Positions 43,626-57,160 of a stretch of DNA of 64,000 nt are shown piece by piece. The stretch covers positions 372,001 through 436,000 of the forward strand of contig JABCPU010000010.1 in assembly GCA_016800925.1 (NCBI GenBank). The letters run 5' to 3'. The notes under the pieces are model-generated. The model saw only the letters and a program-made list of their open reading frames with translations, was not told where the DNA came from and did not search any database. The DNA comes from Suillus spraguei. Lineage: Eukaryota; Basidiomycota; Agaricomycetes; Boletales; Suillaceae. How positions within the stretch are numbered: position 1 is the stretch's first letter; each line of letters begins with the position of its first letter. The translations under genes and the position numbers were made by a program.

Positions 43626-46600
43626 ATGCGGTTCCTAGCCGCACTTGCTTCCTCCTTATGTCTTGCTTCCGTCGCATACGCTTCCCCTTATCGTCCCGAC
43701 CTTACTGCCTACAATCTCAATGTAAACCAATCAGCCCAGGACCCCACCGATTATTCTACTACAAGATCAAATACTACCTACACCCCTTCTCCAAAGAACT
43801 GGCGTTCAATCCCAATATACACCGTCCTAATGGATAAATTTGCTGATGGCGACCCTTCAAATAATCAGTACTTTCAATCTCCATACGAATGGGATTGGAG
43901 AGAGACACAGCTCCGTTATGGTGGTGACCTCGCAGGTCTAACAAAAAAATTGGATTACATTCAAGGCATGGGCATGAAGGCCGTATATCTCTCAGGTACA
44001 ATATTCGTCAACATGATATGGCAAGCAGATAGTACGTTATCCTCTCTTATAATCTATTCATACTCACTTCCTCTAGGTTATTCTCCTCTTGACTTTTCCG
44101 TCTTGGATCCTCATTGGGGTACTATCGATGATTGGGTAAACTTTGTCGACACCGTACATGCACGCGGCATGTACATCATGTTGGATTTCACAGTAGGAAC
44201 TTTATCCGACCTTCTCGGCTTTGTAGGGTATGTCCTCCCTATCCTCCAACTTCACTTACTCACACAAAAATTACCTACCCAGTTATCTTAATGTCAGCGC
44301 CCCGTTCACTCTCAATGAATATGATGCCGTCTACAAAAACCCAAACTACCTCCCCTGGGGTTTCGAGGAGTATGTTGATTTCACCGTAAGTACCTATTTT
44401 CGTTTGCCTCGTGTCCGCTCAACTCTTTTTTTTTTTTTTTTTTTTTTTTCTTTTTTTATACATATCAGGTCATCAATCAGCGTAACTATTCTTGCCAACT
44501 TCCCGTCTTTTGGCAAGATGATGGAACAATTCAGCCCGTAACAGGCTATGATGGCTGTTATGAGTCCGACTTTGATCATTATGGCGATATGGAAGCCTTT
44601 GGTGTTCATCCCGATTGGCAGCGTGAACTTTCCAAGTTTGCATCCGTCCAGGACCGTCTCCGTGAATGGAAACCTTCCGTCATGGACAAACTCACCACCT
44701 TTTCCTGCATGACAATCACTGCCCTCGATATCGATGCCATTCGTGTCGACAAGTCCACACAGCTCAGCGTCGGTGGCATGACCGCTTGGGCATCTGCAAC
44801 TCGTGCTTGCGCTACTAATCTTGGAAAGAAGAACTTTTATATCACCGGTGAAGTTACTGGCGGTGACACCTTTGGATCCCTATACATGTCAGTCCTTATT
44901 TCACTCACCACCCGCATCAATTCATTGCTTTTATAGGGGACGTGGCCGTACCCCAGATATGTTACCCCCGGGTTTCCTCCCGGCAGCTAATTTGACAGAA
45001 TCAGACAACCAGTACTTCTTGCGCCCACAATCCTCCAATGGCCTCGACGGCTACGCATTCCATTACTCAATCTACCGCTCCCTCACCCGTTTCCTCGGAA
45101 TGGATGGAAACTTAGCGGTGGCGTACGATCTTGACTCTAACTTTATCACTGCTTGGAATCAGATGTTTGTCAACAACGACTTCTTGAATCCAAACACCGG
45201 CCTTACGGACCCAAAGCATATGTTCGGAGCGAGCAATTTCGATGTTTTCCGCTGGCCCGGTTTGGCGAATGGCACACTGAGATCCGCCTTGGCCACTTAT
45301 ATCGCGTACGTAGTTATGCCAGGCGTTCCAATGGTAAGAGTTATACTCGAACATTTGTTGCTGCAGTACTTACCTTTTATAGGTCTACTACGGCGAGGAG
45401 CAGGATTTCTATCTTTACGACTCCACAGCTTCAAACTATCTCTTCGGGTGGGTCCCTAACGTCTTGAAATGATTCACTTTCTCACACTGCTACTCTTAGT
45501 CGTCAAGCTATGATGAGCACCAAGGCCTGGCAGCGCCACGGATGCTACAAGCTTGGATCCGCCCAGTACTTCAACATGCCACTTGAGTCTGCCTTAACGG
45601 GATGTAATGATGATTGGAACTCACTTGATCATTTTGATCCCACGACGGACATGCGCCTCCTTATGAAACATTTCATGTACCTCCGAAGCACCTACAATGC
45701 CCTCCAAGACGGCTTCGACCTTGTTCAGCGTGGAAACTGGACCTACTTCGTCGAGTTCCCAGGTTCGAACGACACCGCAACCGAAATGGGCCTCTGGTCC
45801 GTATCACGTGCGGGTATCTCGGGCGTGCAAAACCTGACGGGGGATCAGACCGGACAGGTCTGGTTATTGTACACCAACCAGAACGACTCGACGACATTTT
45901 CGTATGATTGCAGCGGTGAGCTCTGGATATCGTCGCCGTATGTGAGTGGGACGACGGTGAGGAACTTACTTTCTCCGTATGAGAACTATACGCTCGCGGA
46001 CTCGGGGTCATCATATCATAACAATGGAACAGCACCGTGGTATGGGTGTCTCGAGTCGGTGAACATGAACTCGTTTGGCATGAAGGCTTTGGTCCCTATC
46101 GCTGAGTGGGTCCCTGCTCCCCCTATGCTCACAAAGTTCCTACCTGGGCATGACGCGCGCATCGAAGTCACGCGGGGGCAAGCAAATGCTACGAGTGTGG
46201 ATATCGATATCGTGCTGGAGTTCAATGCAATAATGTCATGTGATAACGTCACAAATAGTTTATCGTTCAACGTCTCGTCTTCTGGCATCGGTGGGCAGCC
46301 TACACTCAACTATAGTTCAGTGGTGTGCAATCTTGTCACGAATCCTACCATGTCGCCCGTTGTGGGAACTCCGTACTCCCAGTGGTCTTGGTCTGGTACA
46401 CTGACCAACGTTTCAAATGGGATTTTGGAGATTATTCTTAATAATCCGTATTCGTCAGATGGGACGGTGTCTACTGGGGTATGTCTCTTTTTTCTGTGTT
46501 CTATCGTTTTTCGCTCATCATTTGTAGAGCATCGATCATCTGCTGCTGCGGAAGGGCGAAGCAAACAATATCATGGTGTTCCCCGAGTCCGATTATGATA

Positions 46601-49600
46601 GCACAGACTTCAAGTACACCGACGGCCAGTATACATTCACGCACCGTGCCTATGGAGCGGATATGTTCAGGTACTCGGGCAACTACGGACTGAGTTGGTC
46701 TAATTGGACGAGCTGGGAGAATGTGACGACCATACCTGCTGACGTCCTTAGCAATTCTGATACTTTCTGGACAGGACAACATCTCATGGTGCAATGTGAG
46801 TGTTCATAGTGCTGCTGCTTTTTTCTTGTATTGATGTTGCGATAGATTGGAGTAGTGTCGCGACTACGGCCAGTGTTGTCGTGCATGCAGATCTGAACTA
46901 CAAGCAACAGCGCCGTGTTCCCCAGTTTCTCGCCCGTGGTCCTTTCAACGACTGGGGTTATGACCAGGGTATCTCCAATGTCATGAACCTAGTCGACGAT
47001 GGCACTTGGGAGCTCGAAATCATGGCTGCGTGGCCAACGTACTTGCAACTCAACGTGTTCGGGTATGATGACTATTACTACGGCGACGTCGATGCCGATG
47101 GCGTTATGGATCGGCTACCACCAAACAGCATTGCGCCCAACTACCTCAACTTGTCGGCACCCCCTTATCCTGCGCTCGCTTGGGCACTCGTCGTTGATGA
47201 TGCCACCATGGCATATACCCTTGAGCCTCGCGGCCAGGCTTCTGTGGGCGCTATCATGTACGGACTTCTTTGCTCCATCTCCCTCATTACCGGAACTCTC
47301 GCTGTCTTCATTTTCATGTACACTTTCTACGGGATCCGGCACAACCGGTACGGTGTGCAGACCAGTTCGGGGGCAAGCAAGTATCTCCCTATTATCGGAT
47401 CACTTGGTAATAAGTCGACCGCGGACTTCAAGGAGAGTGTGACTCCCATCACGGAGAAGATCTTTGGGCATAAGCCGAATGCGGAAATCATAGGATGGCC
47501 GGAGGACAAGAACAAGCGACGCAAGGTCCTCATCGCAACGCTCGAGTACGAGATTATTGACTGGAAACTCAAAGTCAAGATCGGAGGTCTCGGTGTGATG
47601 TCGTCGCTCATGGGAAAAGCCATGACGGACGTCGACTTGATCTGGGTTATTCCAAAAGTCAAGGACCTTGAATATCCCGCTGGTGACCCTGCGGAGCCCA
47701 TCGAGGTTGTCATTTTCAATGAGTCTTACCTTATCGAAGTGGAGACGCACGTGTTGGACAATATCACCTACGTTATCCTCGACAGCCCCGTTTTCCGTGC
47801 ACAGACCAAGTCAGACCCATACCCAGCCCGCATGGACGATCTCAGTTCTGCCATCTTCTATTCTACATGGAACCAGGCCATCGCAACTACCATCCGCCGA
47901 TTCCCCGTCATCGACATATACCACGTCAATGATTACCACGGCGCGCTCGCTCCGATCTACCTCCTGCCCAAAGTAATACCCGTCTGTCTCTCGCTGCACA
48001 ATGCCGAGTTCCAGGGTCTATGGCCGCTCCGGACAAAGGAGGAAATGAAAGAAGTCTGTTCAGCGTTCAACATCAGCAAAGAGCACTGTACGAAATACGT
48101 CCAGTTTGGAAACACGTTTAACCTGCTTCACGCTGCTGCATCATTTATCAGCGTTCATCAAAAAAGCATTGGTGTCGCTGGTGTGTCGGACAAGTATGGG
48201 AAGCGCAGCTGGGCGCGGTATCCTGCTCTGTGGACCCTCAAGCATGTTGATTCGCTGCCTAATCCTGATCCTACGGATATTGCAGCTTTGGATGAGAATC
48301 CGGTGGCTATTCGTGATGTGCAGATTGATCAGGCTGCCGAGGCGCAGCGTCCGGAGATGAAGAGGCAGGCTCAGGAATGGGCAAATATTAAGCAGGATCC
48401 CAACTCTGATCTGTTTGTGTTTGTTGGTCGGTGGTCTAAACAGAAAGGTGTTGACTTGATTGCGGATATTATGCCATCGCTGTGAGTGCGTTTTTATATT
48501 TTGTGGGCTCGGTTCTGATGTGACCTCCTGTTGTAGCATGGAGAAACGCCCTTCCATACAGTTAATTTGCGTCGGACCTGTCATCGATCTTTATGGTCGA
48601 TTCGCTGCGGAGAAACTTGCTCGGCTGATGGAGATGTACCCTGATCGTGTTTACTCGAAACCAGAGTTTACTGCGTTGCCGCCTTATCTGTTTAGTGGTG
48701 CTGATTTTGCTTTGATTCCTTCCCGTGATGAACCCTTTGGATTGGTCGCTGTTGAATTCGGAAGGAAAGGTGCCCTTGGTGTTGGTAGTCGGCTCGGTGG
48801 TCTTGGGTTGATGCCTGGATGGGTGAGTACTCAACGTCACCTTCTTGGGCACAATCTAATGAAATCCGCGGTAGTGGTTCCCTGTGGAATCTACCTCGAC
48901 GGCTCATATGCTGTCTCAGCTTTCGAAGACGATCAAGTTGGCGTTAAAATCCACAGAGGAGGAGAGAGCTATACTTCGTGCTCGGTCAGCTGTTCAACGT
49001 TTCCCAGTTGTCGAATGGCGTCAGCGGATGGAAGACATGCACAAAAGGAGTATACTCACGAGCCGAAGGATAGCTGGTTCAAATGCTTGGCGGGAGGCGG
49101 ACTGCGGGACTGTGCCCTCCCAGTATGCAGTTCCGGAAACAGAAGATTGGAACCCTGTAAATCAAGGACTGCCTGTTCAGCCTGACTGGGATGCCCAGAG
49201 TGGTATGTCATCCCCTAGAATGATACCTGGTTCTCCTGGCCAGTGGAGCCAGGTTTCAACACCCAACGATGAGAGCTTCCTGACGGCGCCGCCTCGTTTT
49301 AACTTCACCCGTGACTCTTCATACACATCGGATACTTCTGACGAGGAACACTCGCGGCATAGTTTCGCGACTAGTAGTCAGCCTGGGTACAGTAACTTTT
49401 TGGAGAAAGCGAACAGGACGATTGCACAAGATCATCGACATGCGCCAGATCCTTTCTTGAGCCCGACGCCCCCTGCAAAACCGTTTGGGGCACATTCTCG
49501 GGTGGCCTCGATGGAGTCCATTGGCAGCATCGTGGAAGAAAAGACCAACTCACCGTTGAACAAGGCTATTTCGACGGTGCGTGTCTCGAGAATTTTGATG

Positions 49601-51673
49601 ATCGTTTGTTGTCTCATTTTTCTTTTAGTTCACAGATGCCGATGGTGGCGTTGCCTCAGAGTTCGTGCAAAAGCTGCAAGGGTTGGATTCGCATAACTCC
49701 AAAGGCGAACTCTCTATCGAGAAGTACCTCGTCAAGTCTGAGGAGGCGTTCTTCAACCGTGTGAGACGAGACAAGCTGTCCAGTGCAGCCAGTTACATTT
49801 CCTCGCACCGGGAGTCTATCTGGAGCATGCCTGGTACTCTCACAATCAACGAGCACTCAATCAATGACCATTCTCGTCCAACTTGTAATTTGCACCCTTA
49901 TTGTGGACGTGAATCGTTACTAACGCCACGCGTACAGCCCCAAGAACACCTGGCTTCAATCCAGAGCCACTGGAGCCTGAATTTGATGGCAACATGGTTG
50001 TCATGAACAGAATCCAAATTGCCATGGCTCGACAAATTGGAGGCTGGCCGATATATACTCTCGTTATTGCTCTCGGCCAGGTAAGACCTTTTGGTTTCTG
50101 ATCCTCGACCATCGACTCACGTTTGTTCTCAAGATGCTTGCTGCAAACAGTTACCAGATGACTTTGCTCACTGGCCAAAACTACCAGAACAACCTTCAGT
50201 TATATGTTCTCAGCGCTGTCTTCTTGGCTTCATCTTTCGTTTGGTATACGATGTTCCGCTTGAAGCCTTCTGTCTATGTTCTCTCTGCTCCCTGGCTCTT
50301 CTATGGCATAGCTTTCTTTTTGATTGGGGTTCCTTCATTGTCGCCGAAACTTCAAGCAAGTCATTCTATCTTATCGGACATTGCCACTTGGTCATATGCT
50401 GTTGCTTCTGCTGCTGCTTTCATTTTCTTCGGTTTGAACTTTGGAGAGGAGGCGGTACGCCATTTCTTTGGGTCCTTTGTATGCGGCTGATTTTTGTTCT
50501 TTAGGGTGCTGCTACTGAAGTCTGGATACTGCGCGCTTGCATTGTGCAAGGTTCTCAACAGATCTGGGTGGCCGCCCTGTGGTACTGGGGTAGCACACTG
50601 AATACCGCAACGCCTGGGTCGGTTACGCCTTGGTGGATTGTTCTTATCTTGTGGCCGCTTTCAATCATGTCGTTTGCGTGTGCATACTTGATGTTGTACG
50701 GACTGCCAGGTAAGTCCCATCTGGGTTCTCAAGCAGGAGAATACCAACTATGAAACAGAGTACTACCGACAAACTCCTCCGAAAGTTCCAAACTTCCTCA
50801 AAACTCTCTTCCGAAGGAAACTAGTTCTTTGGTTAGGCTTTTCTTACTTGCGGCAAAGTTGATGCTGATACTCCACACAAGGTTCCTCGCATCTGAAGTC
50901 TTGCGTGATTATTGGCTTAGCGGGGTATGTGGGGGTCCGGTGCTTTGACATCCTTATGTTCTAACATTATTGTAGCCTTACGGTCGCAACTGGGGTTTCT
51001 TATGGAGTGTTCCAATCCCCAAGTGGGCGATCATGCTTCTCATCATCTTCTTTTTCATCGGTGTCTGGGCTTTCATGCTCTATATCCTCACGTCCTTGAG
51101 TAAGACGCACACCTGGTTATTGCCCGTGTTCGCTGTTGGCCTCGGTGCTCCAAGATGGTGTCAGGTATGATGTCGTCAACATTGCGTCAATCTTCAGCCG
51201 TCTAACATGTATCGCAGACATTGTGGGGCACCTCGTCTCTTGCACTCTATATCCCGTGGGCCGGCTCAGGGGGACCGTACCTTGGCCTTTCTCTGTGGCT
51301 TTGGCTCGGCGTGTTGGACGCTGTGCAAGGTGTCGGTCTGGGAATGATTCTCCTGCAAACGTTGTCAAGATTACACGTCTGTGCTACGCTCGCTTTCGCT
51401 CAGGTCATTGGGTCTATCTGTGTCATGGCCGCCCGCGCGACTGCACCCAACCGCATCGGTCCAGGAAGCGTGTTCCCTGATGTTGGAACATGGGATTTCT
51501 CGCAAGGTCTCAAAGGCAGCCCGATGGCCTCCGCTCCATTCTGGATAGCGCTGCTCTGCCAGATTGTCATTGTACTAGGTTACTTCTGGTTCTACCGCAA
51601 AGAACAACTCGGTAAGTCGTCATGCAACTATGCCCGATTTAGCTAATCACCGCTGCTTTCAGCTCGACCATAA
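43626..51673 (+). CDS. AGS1: Alpha-1,3-glucan synthase (GH13 + GT5, multi-pass membrane)
   Basis: The enzyme that makes cell-wall alpha-1,3-glucan at the plasma membrane. A signal peptide ([20 protein letters not shown]) leads an extracellular amylase-like GH13 domain: [34 protein letters not shown] with the nucleophile Asp, and [11 protein letters not shown] with the acid/base Glu. One membrane helix ([20 protein letters not shown]) precedes the cytosolic glycogen-synthase-like GT5 domain. There [11 protein letters not shown] and [16 protein letters not shown] form the sugar-nucleotide site, and [20 protein letters not shown] holds the C-lobe Glu pair. A Ser/Thr-rich linker leads to a C-terminal set of about ten to twelve helices, probably the export pore. 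More than a dozen introns; the last splice (51611/51663) gives the ending EQLARP. The 8-kb length and domain order match fungal Ags/Mok1. Confidence 0.95.
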
Positions 51674-52148
51674 TTATTATTGCCATTCACCGTCATCAAT
51701 CACACATGCTAGAACCATCACTCCATTCAAGGACTTGCTTGTTTTCATGGACACTTTTATTCACTGGGATTTTTTTCGCTGTTGGATTATGGGTGCCATC
51801 AAATTATAGGACTCTGTATTCGCACATCACAGATTGATGGTTAGTTGACCGAAAATTATTTACTCTTACTCTAGTGCCTCAGAAGTGCACAATGTACTTT
51901 GAATATTTTTAGTTGTTTTGGTGGTACACTACATATACCTGACTCCAATTTCAGTTCATCACCATGATTTGCAACTGACAAGTTCTGCGACAGGTAGGCT
52001 GAGTCTGTTTTGTATGGTCAAAGGAACAATTGAAGCATGTTTTGGGCGACTCATTTTTCGTCCCATGCGATGAAAGTAATGTGGAGGTATCTCTAATAAC
52101 GAAAGGTACACGGTATGGTAACGATACACGGTGAAATATACAACAAAA
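51674..52148. other. Shared 3' region of AGS1 and histone H2B
   Basis: 475 bp between convergent stop codons. AT-rich, with several short T- and A-runs suitable for 3'-end formation. No coding block or RNA gene was recognised. Confidence 0.45.
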
Positions 52149-52800
52149 TTACTTGGAACCAGCAGAGAATTCTGAAGCAATGATCAACGTCATTACCCAT
52201 GTCTTAGATGAGACGGTGCTTACTGGTGACAGACTTGGTGCCCTCGGAAATGGCGTGCTTTGCGAGCTCTCCTGGCAGGATAAGGCGAACTGACGTTTGA
52301 ATCTCACGCGATGAGATCGTCGATTTCTTGGAGTAAGCCGCAAGCTCTGGGGTAAACTATAAGTATCTGGTACACAACCAGTGATGGAAACATACTGGAT
52401 GCCTCGGTAGCAATACGCTCAAATATATCGTTGACAAACGAGTTCAGGATGGCCATGGCTTTGTTCGAGATACCAGTATCAGGGTGGACCTGCTTGAGGA
52501 CTTCATAATGAAGTCAGTTACCCATAGTGGGTAGTTTAAACCCATGAACGCACCTTTGTAGATGTACGAGCTGTACGTCTCCTTGCGGACCTTTCGGCGC
52601 TTCTTCTTCTCACCCTCAGCAGGAGCCTGTGGCTTGGCAGCGGTTTTCTTCGCAGCCTTTGCTCCAGAGTCAGTCTTAGCTGGTGCCTTGGAGGCGGTGG
52701 ATGCAGGGGCTTTAGCAGCGGTGGATGCGGGCTGAAATGGATCCTCCAATTAGCACATAAGAACCATGTGAATCACGAATCGACTCACTTTAGGTGCCAT
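52149..52800 (-). CDS. HTB1: Histone H2B
   Basis: Core nucleosome histone. Five exons: 52789-52800 (only MAPK), 52554-52731, 52397-52500, 52224-52346 and 52149-52171. The Ala/Lys/Pro-rich tail ([40 protein letters not shown]) leads into the histone fold [60 protein letters not shown] and [20 protein letters not shown]. The lysine in [12 protein letters not shown] corresponds to the conserved ubiquitylation site (yeast K123). Having four introns shows a polyadenylated, intron-bearing histone gene as is usual in basidiomycetes. No H2A gene is adjacent; a BTB gene is divergent instead. Confidence 0.96.
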
Positions 52801-53123
52801 TGCTTCGCTTAAATTTACAAATGTACAGGTATATGACTGTCAAGATAAATCGGTTGGCATTTGCAATGTGATTTGGAAAGCGTATACGCACCAGATATGT
52901 TATCTGCACAAGTGGCGGTAGTGGGTGGTGGTAGAGGGAAGAGTGATGAGGGGACGCGACGTTTGTGTGCTGAGCCTTATGAAGGGTTGAATTCAAGGTC
53001 CGATCCCGTGAGGGCCACCACGTGATTCAACGACCGCGCTTGTCACGCGTTGAGGCACGCGCACCGTCACACCCCACACCCGTCACGCCCTTCTATTACC
53101 GGTGAGCTACATTTTATAGGCGA
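52801..53123. promoter_or_regulatory. Divergent promoter of H2B and the BTB gene
   Basis: 323 bp between divergent start codons. Two GTCACGC-type blocks with CACGTG-like context (around 53,020-53,095: CACGTGATTC, GTCACGCGTTGAGGCACGCG, CACGCCC) stand out as GC-rich against AT-rich flanks and may be factor sites. No gene was seen. Confidence 0.4.
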
Positions 53124-54322
53124 ATGGTAAGTGGGATCTAGTAAAGCTCAACAATATCATTCACCACTGCACTTTAAACCATTGATGTAGGCTGCCGAAG
53201 ACGGAATTTTACGTTCAGAAGACTTATACTATGCTGATGGCAGTGTAGTCCTCTTAGCCGCCCACACTGGTAAAACCCATGCGTTCCGAGTTCACAAATC
53301 AGTGCTCGGAACACACTCTAAAGTATTTGCGGATATGTTTGTGCTACCATCTACTGCAGAAAATGAAACGTACGATGGTGTAGACTCGGTACATATGCCG
53401 GATGATGCAAAAGATCTTGAAGACCTCCTTCGAGCACTTTACTATCCGGGGTGAGCACTGTGCTTGTATGGGCCCCCTGGCTCTCAAGCAAAACGCTTTT
53501 AGCACCATACTCTCTATGTTGGAGAATAGAAACCCTCTTGCTGCAATCAAGTACAAAGGGATTCTTCTGCTATCGCAGAAATATTTTGTGCGCGTCCTGC
53601 AGAAGCTGCTCAGGGCTCGCTTCCGTGCAGACTGGCCATCCACTCTCGCTGAATGGGATAAGCTCATGGAGCACTACGCCGGTCTTTCTGCATCCGTAGT
53701 ACCACAACATGATGCAGCCAGTCAGTTCATCGACAATCGTATGCTGGAACCTGCTTCTGCCATACGCTTGGCCAGGGAGGCCAATATCCCAGAAATTTTG
53801 CCAGCCGCGTTTTATATGTTATCTACCATCAGTCCTTTTATGGACTTTGACACTCTCCGCAGCTCTCATCCTCCTCCGCTCACTGATTCTCAAGGGAACA
53901 TTCTTTTGTGGCAGCCTGGGGAACGCAGCGCACGATGGGGGCTCTTAACGCCCGATGATTGGCTTTGCCTGGCACGAGGCAGGCATTCTATGATGGACTT
54001 TGCTCGTACATTCGAGCAGCAGGAAGGCCATTGCATATGTGACTCGCAGATTTGTATTCAACAAAAGAACAAGAAAAAATTATTGGAGGAACACCCTCAA
54101 GATCTTTTACGTGTCCTGAAGGAAATTGGCTCCCTGCAGGTGGCTCCACAGTATCCCTGCCACAATTCCCTGCACCTGCTGGCATCCCGCAGTATGGCAA
54201 CACGCTCTATTTTGTGGGAGAACTTGTGTTACTACTTCGGTTTACCGGGGGTAGAAGATGATCAGAATGACGGTGACTCTGAAGACATTGCACTCGTGGA
54301 GAGTGACTTTATGGACGGATGA
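53124..54322 (+). CDS. BTB/POZ-domain protein
   Basis: A member of the large basidiomycete group with an N-terminal BTB domain. First coding exon is apparently just the ATG (53124-53126), immediately followed by a consensus GTAAGT donor. Exon 2 (53191-53450) encodes AAEDGILRSEDLYYADGSVV and FRVHKSVLGTHSKVFADMF, the BTB core. Exon 3 (53503-54322) continues LSMLENRNPLAAIKYKGILL with AREANIPEILPAAFYMLS, SARWGLLTPDDWLCLARGR and a Cys-containing segment HCICDSQICIQQKNKKK. BTB domains mediate dimerisation or link to Cullin-3, but for this fungal group the role is unknown. It ends in an acidic tail (DDQNDGDSEDIALVESD). About 370 residues in total. Confidence 0.8.
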
Positions 54323-54829
54323 GGGGTAGATTGGCGCACTGAGCTACTGACCATTCCCTTTTTCTGTCTGCCGTGCACTACATACGAGTCTAACAACTTG
54401 AATACGCTCGCAAACTACAGAAGTATGATACCACTGGATTTGGGAACACGGCTAAATTACCGTCAATTTGACCCAGAGTGAAGTACTCATGGTCACTCTA
54501 CCATCACCCTTGAACGCGACTTGAATCTTTTTCGCGATCCCGCAGTGATGAGTACGCTCCAGCACTGATGATGTACTGACAAATGTAAGCCTAGTGGCTT
54601 ACGTACATCTATTCATTACACCGTAGACACCTCTTTCCTCAGCTTGTACCTTACCGTCGTCGTTGTCGTCGTCTCGCAATCTAGAACATGGTTCTGTTTT
54701 GTTTCGTGTCTCATCGTTTGGCCACGACTTGTTTTCAATAAAATCGCCGACAAAACTGTATTCACGGATTAATATGGCATAGGTGTCACAACCAGGGTAT
54801 CATTGAAACTATATTCATACACTAGTCTT
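54323..54829. other. Convergent 3' spacer
   Basis: About 500 bp between the BTB stop and the stop of the LCB kinase on the other strand. No coding block was recognised; short GTCGTCGTTGTCGTCGTC-like triplets occur near 54,655. Confidence 0.4.
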
Positions 54830-56686
54830 CTAGGTTCTACCAGAGATGTCTCGTACAAGGAACTCCGGTGCATAATAAGGATATGGGGATAAAAAGGTGC
54901 CAAGTCCGTTCAGGACGTCTACCTGGAATTCTTCGAAGGGAACCTGCTCGCCATCCACCACGAGAGTGCCCTTGGGGGCGAGTGGCCTTGCGCGGTAAGC
55001 AGATGCTTTGAAGTACCGGTTCTGTTAACATTTGGTGAGTCGTACGCACGAACGAACACATGAGAATTTACGGTATTGATCCAGTACGTCCGGCCTTCTT
55101 CGGCACCGTCCATTCCCCGTAAGAGAGCCCTCCGACTGGTCTTTGAGCAGGGTGTCAGATGCATCAAAAGAACAAATTATAATGTACTTGCTATTTCTTG
55201 TACGGAAATGTCGATAAGCCCGTCATCAGCTAAAGAGACGGGAAACTGCATCAAAGCCCTAGTCCGGCTCATGAGCTAATTGATCTCTTAATGCAGTATA
55301 CTGCTACCTACCGGCTAACGAACGGGCCTTGGCCAGCGTACATCCACAGGATAGGTCTGTTAAACCTAGTCCACTCTTCATCTGAAGAGCTTGCATTATC
55401 AGGTTTCTTGTCGTCACTGAGGAACGAACTAGGAAGACTAGATGGACTAGGTGATTCACTCGCTCGGCGTGCATGGAGAGCATCCATCATGCGGGATTTG
55501 TCTTGCTCGACGACCTTCATTGACAACTCGATCGGACACAATTTGCGGGCAATGACTAAGTCACATGAGTCAGAGACGTGACAGGAGAGTGCAGCGATGA
55601 CTGACCAGCACGGATATAGCCTATGATAAATCGGGTATCGCCCATCCATCGTAAATGTTCAGTCTCGATATCGATATCTGCCGTTATTCCGATAGTTTGT
55701 GACATGAATGATATCCGGCGACGATCTCCTTGGGTGAAAGAAAATAGGTCGGTTTTTAATGGTTGTCCTGATCTCAATCTTCAACGACCCCTGGTATGTA
55801 GAATGACCGACAGAACACACCTTTAAGAACATTCAGAGCTGCTGCACAAACGTCGAGCCCGTCCTGTAGGCCTAATAGATTAAGAGACATCCCATTACCG
55901 GAGCCAGTCGGTATAGGTGCTATTGGTATACAAAACGCCTGATCACGGTGTTCATGCTGATCTATTCCATTGAGGACTTCGTGGATCAAACCGTCGCCGG
56001 ACACAACGACCAGGGCGTCATATCCCAGTTTCATTTCACGAGCAATTTCAATGGCGTGACCGCCATGGGTGGTGTCTGTATGGAAATATATCAGCGAGTG
56101 TGAAGCCAGTATGCCGTGAGATTGTTACGTGCAAGTTACATCCAATATACATCCAGCCGCAAGGAGTATGGGTTCTACTTTACTGATATACAATGATCTT
56201 CCCTTTCCCTGAGAAAGATAGTCATAAAGGCACATAACAGAGATTGGATACGGCTAACCTTTCCACCGTGAGGATTAACGAGCACCTTAAGGTTCTTGGA
56301 TGGATTTGCGCCTGATGAACCAGATAAGTAAAAACAGCATGCGCTACATAGGCTGACAGACCTTGATACGCAACCAGAAGTAGCGCTTCACACCACTTCT
56401 TGGCACGCGTGTCATCTTCGCCCTGAACTGTGCCGCCTATCACCACAAGGTTCAAACGGGTCTCCTTGCCCTTGCGAACCAGGTATTGTACTTCAACAGC
56501 GCCAGATGTAACTTTGGCGGAGACGACATTGCGAAGAGGCACCTCTGTGCACTTAAGTTCTCTGTATATGCCTACACAGCAAGAGGATTTGTGACCGTCG
56601 AGTGTTGTAGGTTCGACAAAGAATGAAGCATCAGTAAAGCGAAGTAAAGTGGAGACACCTCGGCTGTCGATTAGAACTTGGTTCAT
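54830..56686 (-). CDS. LCB4: Sphingoid long-chain-base kinase (LCB4/LCB5-like)
   Basis: A lipid kinase phosphorylating sphingoid bases, feeding sphingolipid signalling and breakdown. Starts at 56686 (MNQVLIDSRGVSTLL) with an N-terminal domain. The diacylglycerol-kinase-type catalytic domain has LKVLVNPHGGKGKGRSLY (nucleotide site), VVVSGDGLIHEVLNG, and IAPIPTGSGNGMSLNLLG. Next are TADIDIETEHLRWMGDTRFI and a Ser-rich insert (SESPSPSSLPSSFLSDD). C-terminal blocks are DDGLIDISV, GRTYWINTVNRYFKASAYRA and LVVDGEQVPFEEFQ. The end at 54830 follows FLVRDISGRT. At least six introns. The length of about 480-500 residues is normal. Sphingosine kinases and ceramide kinases share the fold, but the motif set favours LCB kinase. 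Confidence 0.9.
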
Positions 56687-57099
56687 AGAAGTTGAAGTAG
56701 ATACGATCCGTACACGATAAGTGACGATTTAATGGTGGGAAGGGCATGTGTATTGTGCTGCGGGAGCTGTCACAATGCTGCGGGAACGGAAGTGTCTTAT
56801 AATGTAATGGTCTTATAAGATGTCCTTGGCTTTTCACAGAAACCTTTATTTAATTTAAGGTTCGCCACTGCGGGGATTATATTCAGTGCCGGTTGCAGCT
56901 AACCGTTCCGATCCGTGATGTACTAGTTCGCGAACGTCAACGCCAGCGAAGTTCACATCTCCTTCAAACAAGGTCACCGACTCCCAACGCTAGCGAGAGG
57001 AAGCCTTAGCCTCTTCCGTTTCCCATCTGTCGTCGGCTACACCCGTGCCTTTTCGGCTACAAGAAATGAATGCTCAATGTCATCGTAGGAAGACAGCCT

Positions 57100-57160
57100 A
57101 TCAGGAAAACGTAATTCGTTACAGAGTGTTACAAAGCACACACTCTGTAGTTTTCCTGAT
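57100..57160. repeat. 61-bp nested inverted repeat
   Basis: The outer arms ATCAGGAAAAC (57100-57110) and GTTTTCCTGAT (57150-57160) are perfect complements. The inner arms ACAGAGTGT (57121-57129) and ACACTCTGT (57140-57148) are also perfect complements. This makes a two-part hairpin with an asymmetric internal loop. No ORF or terminator context explains it. It may be the tip of a small foldback or MITE-like element. Confidence 0.7.
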
